Of a stretch of DNA of 36,870 nt, positions 10,313 to 19,339 are shown piece by piece. The position numbers and the translations under genes are program-made. The stretch comes from Blastopirellula sp. (lineage in GTDB: Bacteria > Planctomycetota > Planctomycetia > Pirellulales > Pirellulaceae). The notes beneath the pieces are model-generated. The model saw nothing but the letters and a program-made list of their open reading frames with translations, had not been told where the DNA came from and made no database searches. The stretch's first letter is position 1, and every line of letters begins with the position of its first letter. The stretch lies in assembly GCA_002733575.1 (NCBI GenBank), contig NVWB01000174.1, forward strand, positions 1 through 36,870, written 5' to 3'.

Positions 10313-10978
10313 ATGGATACGCTTCATCTTATTACCATTCATGAAAGTGCTGCTACCGACATACTTGCCTCAGGTGCAAAAATAAGCGTCCGTATTGCTG
10401 GGCAATCTTTCTTCACTGGGAATGAAGCATTTAAAAAAGCAGCAGAAGTAGTGGCCTTTGTAGCCGCTTTAAATGAGTGTAGTATCTCCGCAGAGAAAAT
10501 CCATCTCAACAATGTCGTCCTCGAAGTCGAAAGTGGGCTGCTCACAAAGTCCTCGTCCGCCACGTATCATTTGTTAGTTGAGTGTGATTCGATTGAACTC
10601 TTGGGGAAAGTGCTTACGGCGATCGCTTCACAAAAGAATGCTGAGACACAACAAATCACTTGGGAATACACGGACCTTGAAAAAACAAGACGCGATCTAA
10701 CCCAAGCCACGGTCCGTGCCGCCAAACAATCGGCTCAAGATGTGGCTAATGCTTTGGCAGTTTCACTCCAGGGTGTCCACAAGCTTTCATTTCACACAGA
10801 AGGGCTCAATCAAGATCTCAGCGTACCGATGGGGACTTCCTCATACGTGGGAAGATCTCGCAAATCGAAGGCTCCTGTTACCACCTTAGAAGGATTACAT
10901 CTCTCACACTCTACTACCGTCAAAGTAACAGTTACAGCAGAGTTTATGATAGGCACATTCTTGGAGAACGCTGACTAA
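10313..10978 (+). CDS. SIMPL-domain (DUF541) protein
   Basis: The 221-residue protein shows a DUF541/SIMPL arrangement: a first beta-rich segment; a helix (TRRDLTQATVRAAKQSAQDVANALAVSL) that precedes G-V-HKLSF; and a final strand (TTVKVTVTAEFMI) close to the family's V.V.V.A.F end. The family includes the mouse signalling protein SIMPL and many bacterial periplasmic proteins such as the BP26 group. This copy lacks a visible signal peptide, so a cytoplasmic location is inferred. It starts at ATG 10313 and lies 33 bases upstream of a DNA glycosylase gene. Confidence 0.7.
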   Translation: MDTLHLITIHESAATDILASGAKISVRIAGQSFFTGNEAFKKAAEVVAFVAALNECSISAEKIHLNNVVLEVESGLLTKSSSATYHLLVECDSIELLGKVLTAIASQKNAETQQITWEYTDLEKTRRDLTQATVRAAKQSAQDVANALAVSLQGVHKLSFHTEGLNQDLSVPMGTSSYVGRSRKSKAPVTTLEGLHLSHSTTVKVTVTAEFMIGTFLENAD

Positions 10979-11011
10979 TCAAGTCCGTTTTTTTCGGGAA
11001 CTTATCCAAAC

Positions 11012-11515
11012 ATGTCTCACATTCACAGCTTCCCACCCATCGCCGCCGCAAATGCCAAGATTTTGATCCTGGGTTCGATCCCCGGCAAGGCTTCGCTATT
11101 GGCTAATCAGTATTACGCCTACCCTCGTAATGCGTTCTGGAAGATCATTGAGCAACTCTACGATATCAACGCCGACCTAAGTTACGACCAGCGATGCACG
11201 CAATTAAAGCAAAACCAAGTCGCCGTGTGGGATGTACTGAAGTCTTGCACGAGAACCAGCAGTCTCGATTCTGACATCGTCGAATCAACGATTGTGCCGA
11301 ATGACTTCACCCAGTTCTTAACCGATCACCCGCAGATAGAAGCCATCTACTTCAACGGCAGCAAAGCCAAGCAATCGTTCAACAAGCATGTGTTGCCGAA
11401 CTTATCAGAAGCGGCAGCCAATTTGGCGATGGTGCGATTGCCGTCGACTAGTCCTGCCCATGCGGCGGTGAGGTTTGAGGGCAAGTTGGAGGCTTGGCGG
11501 GTGATTGTTGGGTGA
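11012..11515 (+). CDS. Hypoxanthine-DNA glycosylase (uracil-DNA glycosylase superfamily)
   Basis: The 167-residue protein resembles the DNA-deoxyinosine glycosylase group (UDG family 6). The motif LILGSIPGKASLLANQYYAY followed by PRNAFWKII is diagnostic, and the C-terminal RLPSTSPAHA matches the second active-site motif. Such enzymes remove hypoxanthine formed by adenine deamination, starting base excision repair. The length is normal for the family. ATG 11012 lies 33 bases after the SIMPL gene, so the two may be co-transcribed. The 3' end sits close to the next orphan gene. Confidence 0.85.
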   Translation: MSHIHSFPPIAAANAKILILGSIPGKASLLANQYYAYPRNAFWKIIEQLYDINADLSYDQRCTQLKQNQVAVWDVLKSCTRTSSLDSDIVESTIVPNDFTQFLTDHPQIEAIYFNGSKAKQSFNKHVLPNLSEAAANLAMVRLPSTSPAHAAVRFEGKLEAWRVIVG

Positions 11516-11549
11516 GAAGCGAACTTTTTTTAATAGAAATCAATAGAAT

Positions 11550-12188
11550 ATGGCAGTAGAAATAGAATTTTCCAACGTGATAATCCTTAAGAGGGCACTT
11601 GAACAAAAATACCCTGGGGGAGTTGATGCGTTTTCATTATCGGATATTCCAAACTATATCGAAGACTTATACTTAATTCGAGTTGGATATATGAGTACTG
11701 CCGAATCAGTTAATCTCTCGGATCAATTGAAAGAATGTGGATTGATATTCGATGCATCTCCTGAGTCTGAAGTTGCAGTAATTGATGTTCAATCTTCTGT
11801 TGACTGGCTAGATGCAGGAAACATAGACAATTATCGATGTTGCTGGTTAAAAGGGAGCGATTCTGGAGCACTTATTCCTATAAATCCTGGAATAATTCTT
11901 CGCTGTCCAAGAGCCCTCTACGATCAAATTGAAGAGCTAGTTGCCACGGAGAATGTTGCTCTAATTCGAGAACTGCCTGGGAAGGAAGACTACCTTGATC
12001 CATTTGAACTTCTGCTGTTTTCTCATGGAGAAGCTAAAAATAGGGTAGGAGTTATTGGTGATATCAACAACGATTCTTCGATAGGATTATTTTTATATGA
12101 GGATATTCAACGCAGACGCAAATGCCTTATCGACGCTAACCTCACGAAAAAACTCACTTCACTTTTTAAGAATCACGGTGCAGTGTAA
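11550..12188 (+). CDS. Hypothetical protein, AT-rich orphan
   Basis: The 212-residue soluble protein is not recognised. It starts at ATG 11550 and shows no signal peptide or membrane segment. It is acidic, with mixed helix and strand stretches. The region LIPINPGIILRCPRALYDQI looks like an ordered core. The base and codon use (many ATA, AGA and TTA codons) is more AT-rich than the glycosylase before it, which may indicate separate acquisition. The final segment FLYEDIQRRRKCLID is basic. It lies 34 bases after the glycosylase gene. Confidence 0.6.
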   Translation: MAVEIEFSNVIILKRALEQKYPGGVDAFSLSDIPNYIEDLYLIRVGYMSTAESVNLSDQLKECGLIFDASPESEVAVIDVQSSVDWLDAGNIDNYRCCWLKGSDSGALIPINPGIILRCPRALYDQIEELVATENVALIRELPGKEDYLDPFELLLFSHGEAKNRVGVIGDINNDSSIGLFLYEDIQRRRKCLIDANLTKKLTSLFKNHGAV

Positions 12189-12305
12189 TTAGTTTTTAGA
12201 GTGGCTACTCTTCTGGTCTAGGCAATAAAAACTTACAGTTTCATCATCCCGCAGTGAAAACCATAAACAAATTCACTCACCCAAAATATAAATTCCTCTG
12301 GTCGA

Positions 12306-14129
12306 TTACTTAATGGCTGGTTCGGCTGCGAACATCATGGCCATGGCTCCGCCTCGATCATCGCGGCCCAAGATGGCTTTGCGGTGAAAGTAGGCGGTTA
12401 GATCTTTTTGTTTGCCAGTGCCGGTGCAGACATTGACTAGTGTTCCGTCTTCCCCGATTCGTGTGTTGATGCCGTGCCAGGCTAAATCAATTTTGGGGGC
12501 GTAATCTTTCATTTCAATCCATCCATGCCACACGCCTTGGGTCATGGCGAGCGTAATCATACAGGTCGAAGTCATCTCGCGGTAACTACCAGGCTCGTCG
12601 ATCACTTGATGCCACATTCCCATTGGGTCTTGATGCTTGGCTAATGCCTGCATGTGATCTTTAAATGATTTCAACATAAACGGGTACTCAGGATGATCTT
12701 TGGGGAACCGGGTTAGAATCCAGGCCATGCCCAATGCTGGGAAACCATTACCGCGACCCCAGGCGGCTTCATCTAGGGGCGAATGTCGATAGAGATTGTC
12801 TTCCCGCAAGCAAAGTTTTTGCATAAACCGCACATGCTTGACGCACATATCGAAGTAGCGAAAATCCTTGGTCAAGTCTCCGAGTTCGGCCAAAATCGGC
12901 CCGCCCATGAATATCGCATCGCTCATTTCGTTATGAAACGGCATCGACTCTTTCAGGCTACCATCGGCATGAAACCCCAAATCAGCGGCCCCTTTTGCCA
13001 GTTCAATAAAACGTTCGCGTTCTTTTCCTTCAGACAACCTGGCTGCTTCGGTAAAGATCAAATGACCGGCCAAATCACTGCCCGACTTGATGACTGGTTT
13101 CTTTGTGCCGTCGAAATACGGTTTCAAAATTTCCTGTTTGATCCGTGCGATTTCCTCAAAGTTCTTGGTACGGCTCGCTATTCGCAACTTGGCCACAAGT
13201 GCCAAAGCCGGAATATATTGCACGCGGTCTAATTTGTTTCCGTAATGCTGGCCCAGTTGTTCAGATAGATCAAGCGGGCTCCGTTTTAGGCGTTTCATTA
13301 CGGTTTGATGGGCGCGTGATTTGGGAAACGGCCGATTTTGTTTTACCAAGTGCAGTACATCGTCGAGAAAACCAGCGGTTGGTTGAAACGATTTTGAGAC
13401 ATCGTAGACGACTGCTGGAATTGAACCAGAAAGAACCGGCGAAGCTTGATCAAGTTGCACGGCCAAATGACTGGGCGGAAGTTCAATGGGTTTGGTCTTC
13501 AAGGCGTTCGCAATCGCCGAATCGGTCAGTGAAGAACCTTTGGGGAGATGCCACTTTTGTGCATCTCTTTTCGCATCAGTCGCACGCAGTACGATGACCA
13601 AATCTGGAGCTTCAGTTCCAATAAACCGCCACAAGTAATGTTGGGTTGCCGTTTTGGGATCGCTATAGGCGGTGCCTTTCGGTGGATAGCCGACTGTGTA
13701 ACTATCTCGCTTCCATGACTTAGATTTTTGCTTCTGCCGGTGATCGGCAATCCGTTGTAAATCAACCGCAGGCACAACGGTGAGGATACAATGTTGAAGA
13801 AATTGTCGTTCGTAATTCTGGTTAGAAAAACGATCAAGTACATCCAACGCAAACTGGCTGGTTGCCTGCTCTCCCTCTATCCCACCAATCACCATGATGT
13901 GAGGCAAGATGACATGTTCTTCACCTATGACCCAAGCCGGTATCACATCGAGCGTTTGATCGTCGGCCACTTGGTACGATTGCTCGGTTTTGCCAATCGC
14001 CAGCTTGACCCGATTCGGTTGCATCGTTGCCAGGGTTTCAATCAGCGAAGGCTCAGCGGCTATCGCTAGCGTGTTGGTCAACGAAAGCAAAACTGCCAGT
14101 AATAAAATTCGAGACATCCAACGCATCAT
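12306..14129 (-). CDS. Secreted GH105/GH88-like glycoside hydrolase with N-terminal M14-like domain
   Basis: The 607-residue protein has a signal peptide (MMRWMSRILLLAVLLSLTNT...A). The C-terminal half matches the GH88/GH105 alpha/alpha toroid of unsaturated uronyl hydrolases: MSDAIFMGGPILAELG, WGRGNGFPALGMAW, GMWHQVIDEPGSYREMTSTC. These enzymes cleave unsaturated rhamnogalacturonan or similar lyase products. The Asp in SDAIF fits the catalytic acid. The N-terminal part (about 25-260) resembles M14 carboxypeptidase folds but has IEGE where a zinc-binding HxxE is expected, so it is probably not a peptidase. AAGGA precedes ATG 14129. The methyltransferase gene lies 15 bases upstream on the same strand. 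Confidence 0.8.
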   Translation of the reverse strand: MMRWMSRILLLAVLLSLTNTLAIAAEPSLIETLATMQPNRVKLAIGKTEQSYQVADDQTLDVIPAWVIGEEHVILPHIMVIGGIEGEQATSQFALDVLDRFSNQNYERQFLQHCILTVVPAVDLQRIADHRQKQKSKSWKRDSYTVGYPPKGTAYSDPKTATQHYLWRFIGTEAPDLVIVLRATDAKRDAQKWHLPKGSSLTDSAIANALKTKPIELPPSHLAVQLDQASPVLSGSIPAVVYDVSKSFQPTAGFLDDVLHLVKQNRPFPKSRAHQTVMKRLKRSPLDLSEQLGQHYGNKLDRVQYIPALALVAKLRIASRTKNFEEIARIKQEILKPYFDGTKKPVIKSGSDLAGHLIFTEAARLSEGKERERFIELAKGAADLGFHADGSLKESMPFHNEMSDAIFMGGPILAELGDLTKDFRYFDMCVKHVRFMQKLCLREDNLYRHSPLDEAAWGRGNGFPALGMAWILTRFPKDHPEYPFMLKSFKDHMQALAKHQDPMGMWHQVIDEPGSYREMTSTCMITLAMTQGVWHGWIEMKDYAPKIDLAWHGINTRIGEDGTLVNVCTGTGKQKDLTAYFHRKAILGRDDRGGAMAMMFAAEPAIK

Positions 14130-14144
14130 GATTTTTCCTTTAGG

Positions 14145-14978
14145 TTATTCAGGCAACCAAATGGCACCTGAAGATGTCCGAGCATCGGTTTGCCCTTTGC
14201 GGCGAGCTTTGATTCGTACATAAGGGGCCACGTATTTGCTGCGGTCGGCGAAGCTGTTCGGCTCTGCGTCTTTCTCGGCATGCAGCGGTTCGATTAAATC
14301 TTCAATCACAAAACCGGCGCGGCACATCTGCCCGACAATCTCTTCCCAGCGATGCAGATATTCCAACGTGCCTTCTTCACGGTGTCGGCTGCCGGTGACC
14401 GCAGGCAGTGGTTCATCTCGATAGTAAGGCTCCACCAACTCGTACCCGCCGGGGCTCCGCACGATATCGGCTTGTAAACTAGTAGGCGTTTTATGTTGGC
14501 TGATGTATAGCCCGCCATCGGCCAACACGTTGGCAACGGCTTCATAAACAGGTGCAATTTGTGGAACATAACAGGTGCTAACCGGGTGAATGACCACGTC
14601 AAAATCTGCCGGGGCGAACATCGAGAGATCGTCCATCGAAGTTTCAACGGTCACCAGTTCCAAGTTACGTTCAGCGGCCACTTGGCGATCAATTTCCAAC
14701 TGGGCAGCGCTGATATCAACCACGGTTACCAATGCACCAGCGGCTGCGTAGAGTGGGCCTTGTCGGCCTCCACCGGCTCCTAAGCACAACACACGTTGCC
14801 CAGTGATATTGCCGCCGAGCCAGCCCCAGCGATCGACCAAGGCCAACGGATTTTTGAAGTCTTCGTCTTTGGCTGGCCGCGTAAAGCGATCACGATTTCT
14901 GGCCATCTGATCCCACACCGATTTATTATGTCGATGGGCGGCAGTCGGTTCGGTGCTGTTGGTATCTTCAAGACCCAT
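14145..14978 (-). CDS. Class I SAM-dependent methyltransferase
   Basis: The 277-residue soluble protein has a Rossmann methyltransferase core: motif I VLCLGAGGGRQG (about 62-73), the acidic end of strand 2 in VTVVDIS (about 83-89), and the motif IV region DFDVVIHPVS. A following VANVLADGGLYIS is the usual post-IV helix and strand. It methylates an unknown acceptor. It is upstream of the GH105-like gene with a 15-base gap, so the two are likely one transcript, although a functional link with polysaccharide breakdown is not obvious. The start is ATG 14978. Confidence 0.85.
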   Translation of the reverse strand: MGLEDTNSTEPTAAHRHNKSVWDQMARNRDRFTRPAKDEDFKNPLALVDRWGWLGGNITGQRVLCLGAGGGRQGPLYAAAGALVTVVDISAAQLEIDRQVAAERNLELVTVETSMDDLSMFAPADFDVVIHPVSTCYVPQIAPVYEAVANVLADGGLYISQHKTPTSLQADIVRSPGGYELVEPYYRDEPLPAVTGSRHREEGTLEYLHRWEEIVGQMCRAGFVIEDLIEPLHAEKDAEPNSFADRSKYVAPYVRIKARRKGQTDARTSSGAIWLPE

Positions 14979-15117
14979 GTGAATTGATTACGATATGAGT
15001 GAGTGGAAGTGAAGCTAGGAATAATTGATGATCACAATCTATCGTACATTGTAAGCAACGTCGTCGGTAGTAAGTGTATCGCACACTTGAACTCTTGACC
15101 GCATTAGCCACGGATGA

Positions 15118-15146
15118 TTACCACCAAGGCACAAAGACACGAAGGA
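15118..15146. repeat. Dispersed repeat, family A, half copy
   Basis: The sequence TACCACCAAGGCACAAAGAC continuing into ACGAAGGA matches the left arm of the family A palindromes at 6184 and 22734 with a few changes. No right arm follows, so this is a half element. Confidence 0.6.
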
Positions 15147-15208
15147 AGTGTGAAGTAAGATCTTTCGTGAATCATGTCCCATAATCCCAACCCGAAGCGT
15201 AAGTTTTG

Positions 15209-15339
15209 AAGTTGCGCGATTTTGATAGAAATCGGCGTTAAGTCCTTAGGAATAACGATTTAACATCGGGTAGCACCGACGACGTTCCGAATACGTTTGA
15301 TCCCGAAGCACAGCCAACGCCGGAATCGTTGGCTGTGCT
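15209..15339. repeat. Dispersed repeat, family B, copy 1 (L then M order)
   Basis: The element starts with AAGTTGCGCG (15209-15218). Module L runs to about 15276 and includes TTAAGTCCTTAGGAATAACG. Module M (about 15277-15323) includes CCGACGACGTTCCGAA. The end forms a perfect hairpin: AGCACAGCCAACG (15307-15319) and its complement (15327-15339) with a 7-base loop. The same modules recur at 29174-29324, with L inverted and moved to the other side of M. Confidence 0.75.
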
Positions 15340-15427
15340 ACACGATATCAAAACGTTCGGTACAGTGAAATTGAAAAATGCTCTAAGCGGATTTTTTCAT
15401 AAGAGATCATGTCCGTAATCGAGCTTT

Positions 15428-16222
15428 TTACTCAGGCGCTGCGCTTCCGCGGCTGGCCCACCAGGGAAGACTGATGCCACCATCGATGAGCAACGTGGCC
15501 CCGGTCATGTAGCTGTTGTTGGGGTCACAAAGATAGAGAATCGCTTTGCCCATTTCTTCTGCTGTGCCGAGTCTTCCCAGCGGGATCTTTGCACCGCCAG
15601 TTTCTAGCGTCTCTTCACTGGCAAACTTGCGTTCGCCTGGCGTATCGGTCCAGCCAGGTTGAATTATGTTGATGCGAATCCCGAATTGGGCCGCTTCAAT
15701 CGCTGCGGTTTTTGACATGTGCTCAACCGCCGCTTTTGACATGTTGTAGGCCATCGCTTTCGGAGCCGCGATGACCGCATGGGGCGAACTGACCATCACG
15801 ATGGCGCCACCTGATTCTTGGCGGATAAACTGTTGCGATGCGGTTTGCAGTAAATAGAAGGCACCCCACATTGTGACATCCACCGTACGCCGAAAATCTT
15901 CAAGGTTCGCTTCGTAATAAAATTCTCGATCACTATAGGCCGCGTTACTGACCGCGATATCTAACCGGCCGAAATGATCGACCGTTTGTTGAATCATCGC
16001 AGCCACGGCATCGTAGTCTGCAACATCTGCTTGCACCGCGATAGCATCGGAGCCCGCTTGTTTGATTTCATTGACAACCGCTTCGGCTTGATCGGTATGC
16101 GAACGATAGTTGACCACCACTTTTGCGCCTGCCTTGCCCAGTTCGAGAGCCGCCGATCTTCCGATACCCAGGCTTGCTCCGGTGACAACTGCAACTTTTC
16201 CCGTTAGATCTGTAACGCTCAT
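15428..16222 (-). CDS. SDR family oxidoreductase
   Basis: The 264-residue short-chain dehydrogenase/reductase has the nucleotide motif TGASLGIG (14-21), VSNAAY in place of NNAG (91-96), a catalytic Ser in MVSSPH (Ser146 by spacing) and YNMSK (Tyr159, Lys163). The C-terminus has PGWTDTPGE and the YMTGATLLIDGG motif of the classical glucose-1-dehydrogenase-like branch. The start ATG 16222 (MSVTDLTGKVAVVTG) is chosen because it gives the standard N-terminus. A longer frame to 16279 adds 19 residues that do not look like an SDR. The substrate is unknown. It is transcribed away from the sigma factor gene. Confidence 0.88.
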   Translation of the reverse strand: MSVTDLTGKVAVVTGASLGIGRSAALELGKAGAKVVVNYRSHTDQAEAVVNEIKQAGSDAIAVQADVADYDAVAAMIQQTVDHFGRLDIAVSNAAYSDREFYYEANLEDFRRTVDVTMWGAFYLLQTASQQFIRQESGGAIVMVSSPHAVIAAPKAMAYNMSKAAVEHMSKTAAIEAAQFGIRINIIQPGWTDTPGERKFASEETLETGGAKIPLGRLGTAEEMGKAILYLCDPNNSYMTGATLLIDGGISLPWWASRGSAAPE

Positions 16223-16731
16223 CGATTCATTTTTCCGCAAGTAATAATCAGGTGCAATTGCACACGACAAAGTTGGCAAGTATTGTCTCTATCGAGAGTG
16301 AGTCAATCACGCTTGATAGATTCGTAATCCTAGATTTTAAACATCCACATCAAAACTGGCCATGCTACCTGTCTAGTAGAGAACGAGCAACCACTAGGTT
16401 GACTGGGTAAGATGGGTTGAAGGGTAAAGCAGCTTTTATTTTTGTTCGTAAAAATTTTCTCAATCCCTCTCAACGAATTGCGGCTTCTACTGTGTGGTAG
16501 ATTCAGGGGAATAAGCGTTCTTTGAGCCTTAATTATAGGGGATATTTCTACCTTGAGTAGATTTTTACCCCCGCAATTAGGTCTTGGAAGTTTTTCTCGA
16601 CCGGTGAGAGTCATATAATTTGATACGAGTCTAAAACTTTTTCGATTTAAACTCTAGACCTACGATTCAGGTCAGTTAGAATTGACCGATCCAGTGAACT
16701 GGAAAGTTATTAGCCACAGCCACTCAAGCTG

Positions 16732-16850
16732 TTGCTCAATTCACAAGTAGTTGCAAGAACATCTAAATAACCGTGGCGATTTTCAGGAAGACGCTCGGCT
16801 CCGAAGATGGATTGAAGTTCTCGCACAACAAACAGTGAATTGTGAGCAAC
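16732..16850. ncRNA. Candidate structured RNA or long imperfect inverted repeat
   Basis: GTTGCTCA-ATTCAC (16732-16745) can pair with GTGAAT-TG-TGAGCAAC (ending near 16850), giving 14 pairs with a two-base bulge. Inside, GTTG/CAAC and AGAAC/GTTCT segments can continue the stem. The result is a rod-like fold of about 119 bases in a gene-free area. No known RNA family was recognised. The strand is unknown, and chance pairing is possible. Confidence 0.3.
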
Positions 16851-17246
16851 TAGTTTAAAATCGTGGCGACTTTTTTCATCCATAAAGTACTTATAGCGTC
16901 TTCCTTTATTCCGTTATTATTTTGCTGATTACTAACCACTGGTTGGTGTTGGTGGTTTACTGAATCCCGTGAATTACCTGGTTTGACACACTTTGTCAAC
17001 AAATTCAATTCAGCGAGCAGATAGTAGCATCGGGTAACCGAAATTCATGGAAAAACGCATTTGAACTTAGTGAAATGCAACTTTCTGGTTGATTACAATA
17101 GAGTTTTAGACCGATTCCTTAATATCTCTTATTATTAAATTAGAAGAGAGCTATTCAAGAGATCAAACTTAGATAGAAATCTGCTGACAAAGGGATCGTG
17201 TTCGCAGATGAAATTACTTTCGGAAAACAGAATATCGCGTATCAGT

Positions 17247-17290
17247 GATCATTACAATAGAGGGTAATGATCCATACGAGATCATTTTTT
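17247..17290 (+). promoter_or_regulatory. Alternative hairpins in rpoD leader (attenuator-like)
   Basis: GATCATTAC (17247-17255) pairs perfectly with GTAATGATC (17264-17272) around an 8-base loop. The segment AATGATC (17266-17272) can instead pair with GATCATT (17280-17286), followed directly by T residues to 17290. The two folds exclude each other. The second has the form of a weak intrinsic terminator, 355 bases upstream of rpoD. This is an attenuation-like layout; function is inferred. Confidence 0.4.
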
Positions 17291-17644
17291 CTGAGAGCAA
17301 TTTTGCAGCGGTAGAGACAACGTAAGGGGAAAGCTCACCTCAATTCACAAACTTTCACACCAAAATGAACCTAATTTGACGATTTCACCGAATTGTGAAG
17401 ATAGTTAAACTTGTTTATTTGCGTTGCGGTGAAGGTTCTGGGAGAATAGAGCATGTCCTACATCGGACGTACAAACCCAACTTATGTAATCTCTTACCAA
17501 ATGTTTTATGGATATCCGAGAGCGACAACATAGGTGGTAGACTTGCTTGGCTGCTCGCCAGGCATCACCAAAATTTCATGGGAAGCTTTACATCCAGTTT
17601 TGTTTCCCCAACATGGACCTCACTTTGGCAAGTGAAGGAGCAAA

Positions 17645-19225
17645 ATGTTATACGACGCGCTTATTGACGATTTTGAAGATGACAGTACCCGAGTTCGGGC
17701 TCCCCAAGACCTTGAGTCTGCTGCGGCAGATATCGAAGGTCGTGCAACCGACGAAACAAAAGCGGCTGCTACTACTACCACTGCGGCTGCTGCTGCTACT
17801 GTTCCAGAAGCAGCAGAAGATACTGCGGATGATTTTGGTGGAGGAGAAGTTGAAACGTGGTCTGATGACCCGGTCCGTATGTACCTAACTCAGATGGGTG
17901 AAATCCCTTTGCTGACCCGCAAAGAAGAGATTCGCCTGGCGAGAAAAATCGAAACGACCCGGTCCAGATTCCGTTCGATGTTGCTTGAATGTGATTATGT
18001 AATTCAGTCCGCATTTAAAATATTGCAAAGAGTTCACATTGGAGAACTGCCTTTCGATCGTACGGTACAGGTTTCTGTAACCGACCGATTAGAAAAAGAG
18101 CAGATCCTTGGGCGTTTGCCCCATAACCTTGCTACTTTAGAAGTGCTGCTGAAACGAAACTATCGCGACTATCGAATTGCTTTGAGTAAGTCTCAAACCA
18201 AATCGAAACGCGCCGCCGCTTGGACTCGACTTAGCCGACGTCGTAGACGTTGTGTTACGTTGCTAGAAGAGCTCGGTTTGCGTACCCAACGTATCGAATC
18301 GATGATCGGCACGTTGGAAGAGTTTGCAGATCGTGTAAATGAACTCAAAGTTCAAATTTGCGATCACAAAAAACAAGGTGGCCTAGAGCACGAACGTGCT
18401 GCTTGGGTAAGCGAGTATCGAAATATCTTACTCGCTACGCAAGAGACACCTTCCAGTTTGTGTCGTCGGGTACAAGCTTTGAAAACTACCTACTCAAAGT
18501 ACCAACAAGCAAAGCGAGAGCTTTCTGAAGGAAACTTGCGTTTGGTAGTTTCGATTGCCAAAAAATATCGTAACCGTGGACTCAGCTTCTTAGATTTAAT
18601 CCAAGAAGGTAACGCTGGTCTGATGCGTGCGGTAGACAAATTTGAGTATCGTCGTGGGTTCAAGTTCTGCACGTACGCCACTTGGTGGATTCGTCAGGCG
18701 ATCACACGTGCGGTAGCTGATCAAAGCCGAACGATTCGTATTCCTGTTCACATGGTCGAAACAATGTCTCGCGTGCGAAATGTTGCTCGACAATTGCTTC
18801 AGGAAAAAGGACGCGAGCCAACCATCGAAGAAACTGCTCGTCGTGCTGAAACCACCGTGGAAGAAGCCCGTCGCGTATTGGCGATGAGCCGTTATCCAAT
18901 CAGTTTGGATCGACCTGTCGGCAACAGCGAAGACAGCCAGTTTGGTGATTTGCTGCCTGATGGGGATGCCGAAAGCCCATCGACCGGAGCCGCTCAAGAG
19001 ATGCTACGTGGTCGAATTGGCAACGTGCTGAAAACCTTGAGCTATCGCGAACGTGAAATTATCAAGTTACGCTATGGTCTCGGCGATGGTTACAGCTATA
19101 CGCTCGAAGAAGTGGGCCACATTTTCAAAGTGACTCGCGAGCGTATTCGCCAAATCGAAGCCAAGGCTGTTCGCAAATTGCAACAACCAAGTCGAAGTCA
19201 AGAACTAGTCGGGTTCCTCGATTAA
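17645..19225 (+). CDS. rpoD: RNA polymerase sigma factor, primary sigma-70 type
   Basis: The 526-residue sigma factor directs core RNA polymerase to promoters. After a low-complexity Ala/Thr-rich N-terminus (about 40-60) comes region 1.2 ([21 protein letters not shown]), then a non-conserved basic insert (about 110-285). Region 2 follows ([51 protein letters not shown], from about 294), then region 3, and region 4 with [13 protein letters not shown] and [13 protein letters not shown] (about 497). The -10 and -35 recognition helices are standard. ATG 17645 has GAAGGAG just upstream. It ends at a clear terminator. This is likely the housekeeping SigA/RpoD, though planctomycetes can carry several paralogues. 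Confidence 0.93.
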   Translation: MLYDALIDDFEDDSTRVRAPQDLESAAADIEGRATDETKAAATTTTAAAAATVPEAAEDTADDFGGGEVETWSDDPVRMYLTQMGEIPLLTRKEEIRLARKIETTRSRFRSMLLECDYVIQSAFKILQRVHIGELPFDRTVQVSVTDRLEKEQILGRLPHNLATLEVLLKRNYRDYRIALSKSQTKSKRAAAWTRLSRRRRRCVTLLEELGLRTQRIESMIGTLEEFADRVNELKVQICDHKKQGGLEHERAAWVSEYRNILLATQETPSSLCRRVQALKTTYSKYQQAKRELSEGNLRLVVSIAKKYRNRGLSFLDLIQEGNAGLMRAVDKFEYRRGFKFCTYATWWIRQAITRAVADQSRTIRIPVHMVETMSRVRNVARQLLQEKGREPTIEETARRAETTVEEARRVLAMSRYPISLDRPVGNSEDSQFGDLLPDGDAESPSTGAAQEMLRGRIGNVLKTLSYREREIIKLRYGLGDGYSYTLEEVGHIFKVTRERIRQIEAKAVRKLQQPSRSQELVGFLD

Positions 19226-19255
19226 TTTCTCGCTTCGGATTATTTAAAAATTGAA

Positions 19256-19295
19256 GACCGGTTGTCGCACAAATTTGCGACGCCGGTTTTTTTTT
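19256..19295 (+). terminator. Intrinsic terminator of rpoD
   Basis: ACCGG..GTCGC and GCGAC.CCGGT arms form a GC-rich stem with a small bulge and an AAATTT-containing loop, followed by nine T residues (19287-19295). It lies 30 bases after the rpoD stop. Confidence 0.85.
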
Positions 19296-19339
19296 GCCCT
19301 TTACCCACGCTTGGCCCCAACTCAGAAAGCCCGGTACAG

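Larger units (their letters stand above)
14979..15427. other. Gene-free stretch with repeat elements
   Basis: This 449-base interval between the methyltransferase start and the SDR stop has no convincing reading frame. It contains the left arm of repeat family A (15118-15146) and repeat B1 (15209-15339), including a perfect 13-bp hairpin. The promoter of the methyltransferase operon must lie near 14979-15060, but no clear -35/-10 pair is evident. Confidence 0.6.
16223..17644. other. Long non-coding leader/intergenic region upstream of rpoD
   Basis: This is 1.4 kb without a convincing gene. Short frames inside it (for example 16330-16614 and 17395-17667) have no family features. It holds several stem-loops: two small hairpins with TCTAC/GTAGA stems near 16486-16500 and 16547-16561; a long imperfect stem at 16732-16850; an inverted repeat TTGACA/TGTCAA at 16983-16999; and two overlapping hairpins at 17247-17290. 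It probably contains the promoter and leader of rpoD, and possibly a small RNA. Confidence 0.55.

Noticed and set aside
16223..16279. N-terminal extension of the SDR gene
   Set aside because: The added residues do not match the family; ATG 16222 gives the standard SDR N-terminus.
16330..16614. 94-residue minus-strand frame upstream of rpoD
   Set aside because: No family features, no ribosome binding site, unusual composition, and it overlaps hairpin-rich non-coding DNA.
17395..17667. 90-residue frame running into the rpoD start
   Set aside because: Starts with a rare codon without a Shine-Dalgarno, has no recognisable domain, and overlaps the rpoD ribosome binding site.
19262..19339. Upstream extension of the zinc-ribbon membrane protein gene
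   Set aside because: The start would lie inside the rpoD terminator hairpin, and ATG 19340 gives the expected NPYxSP opening.
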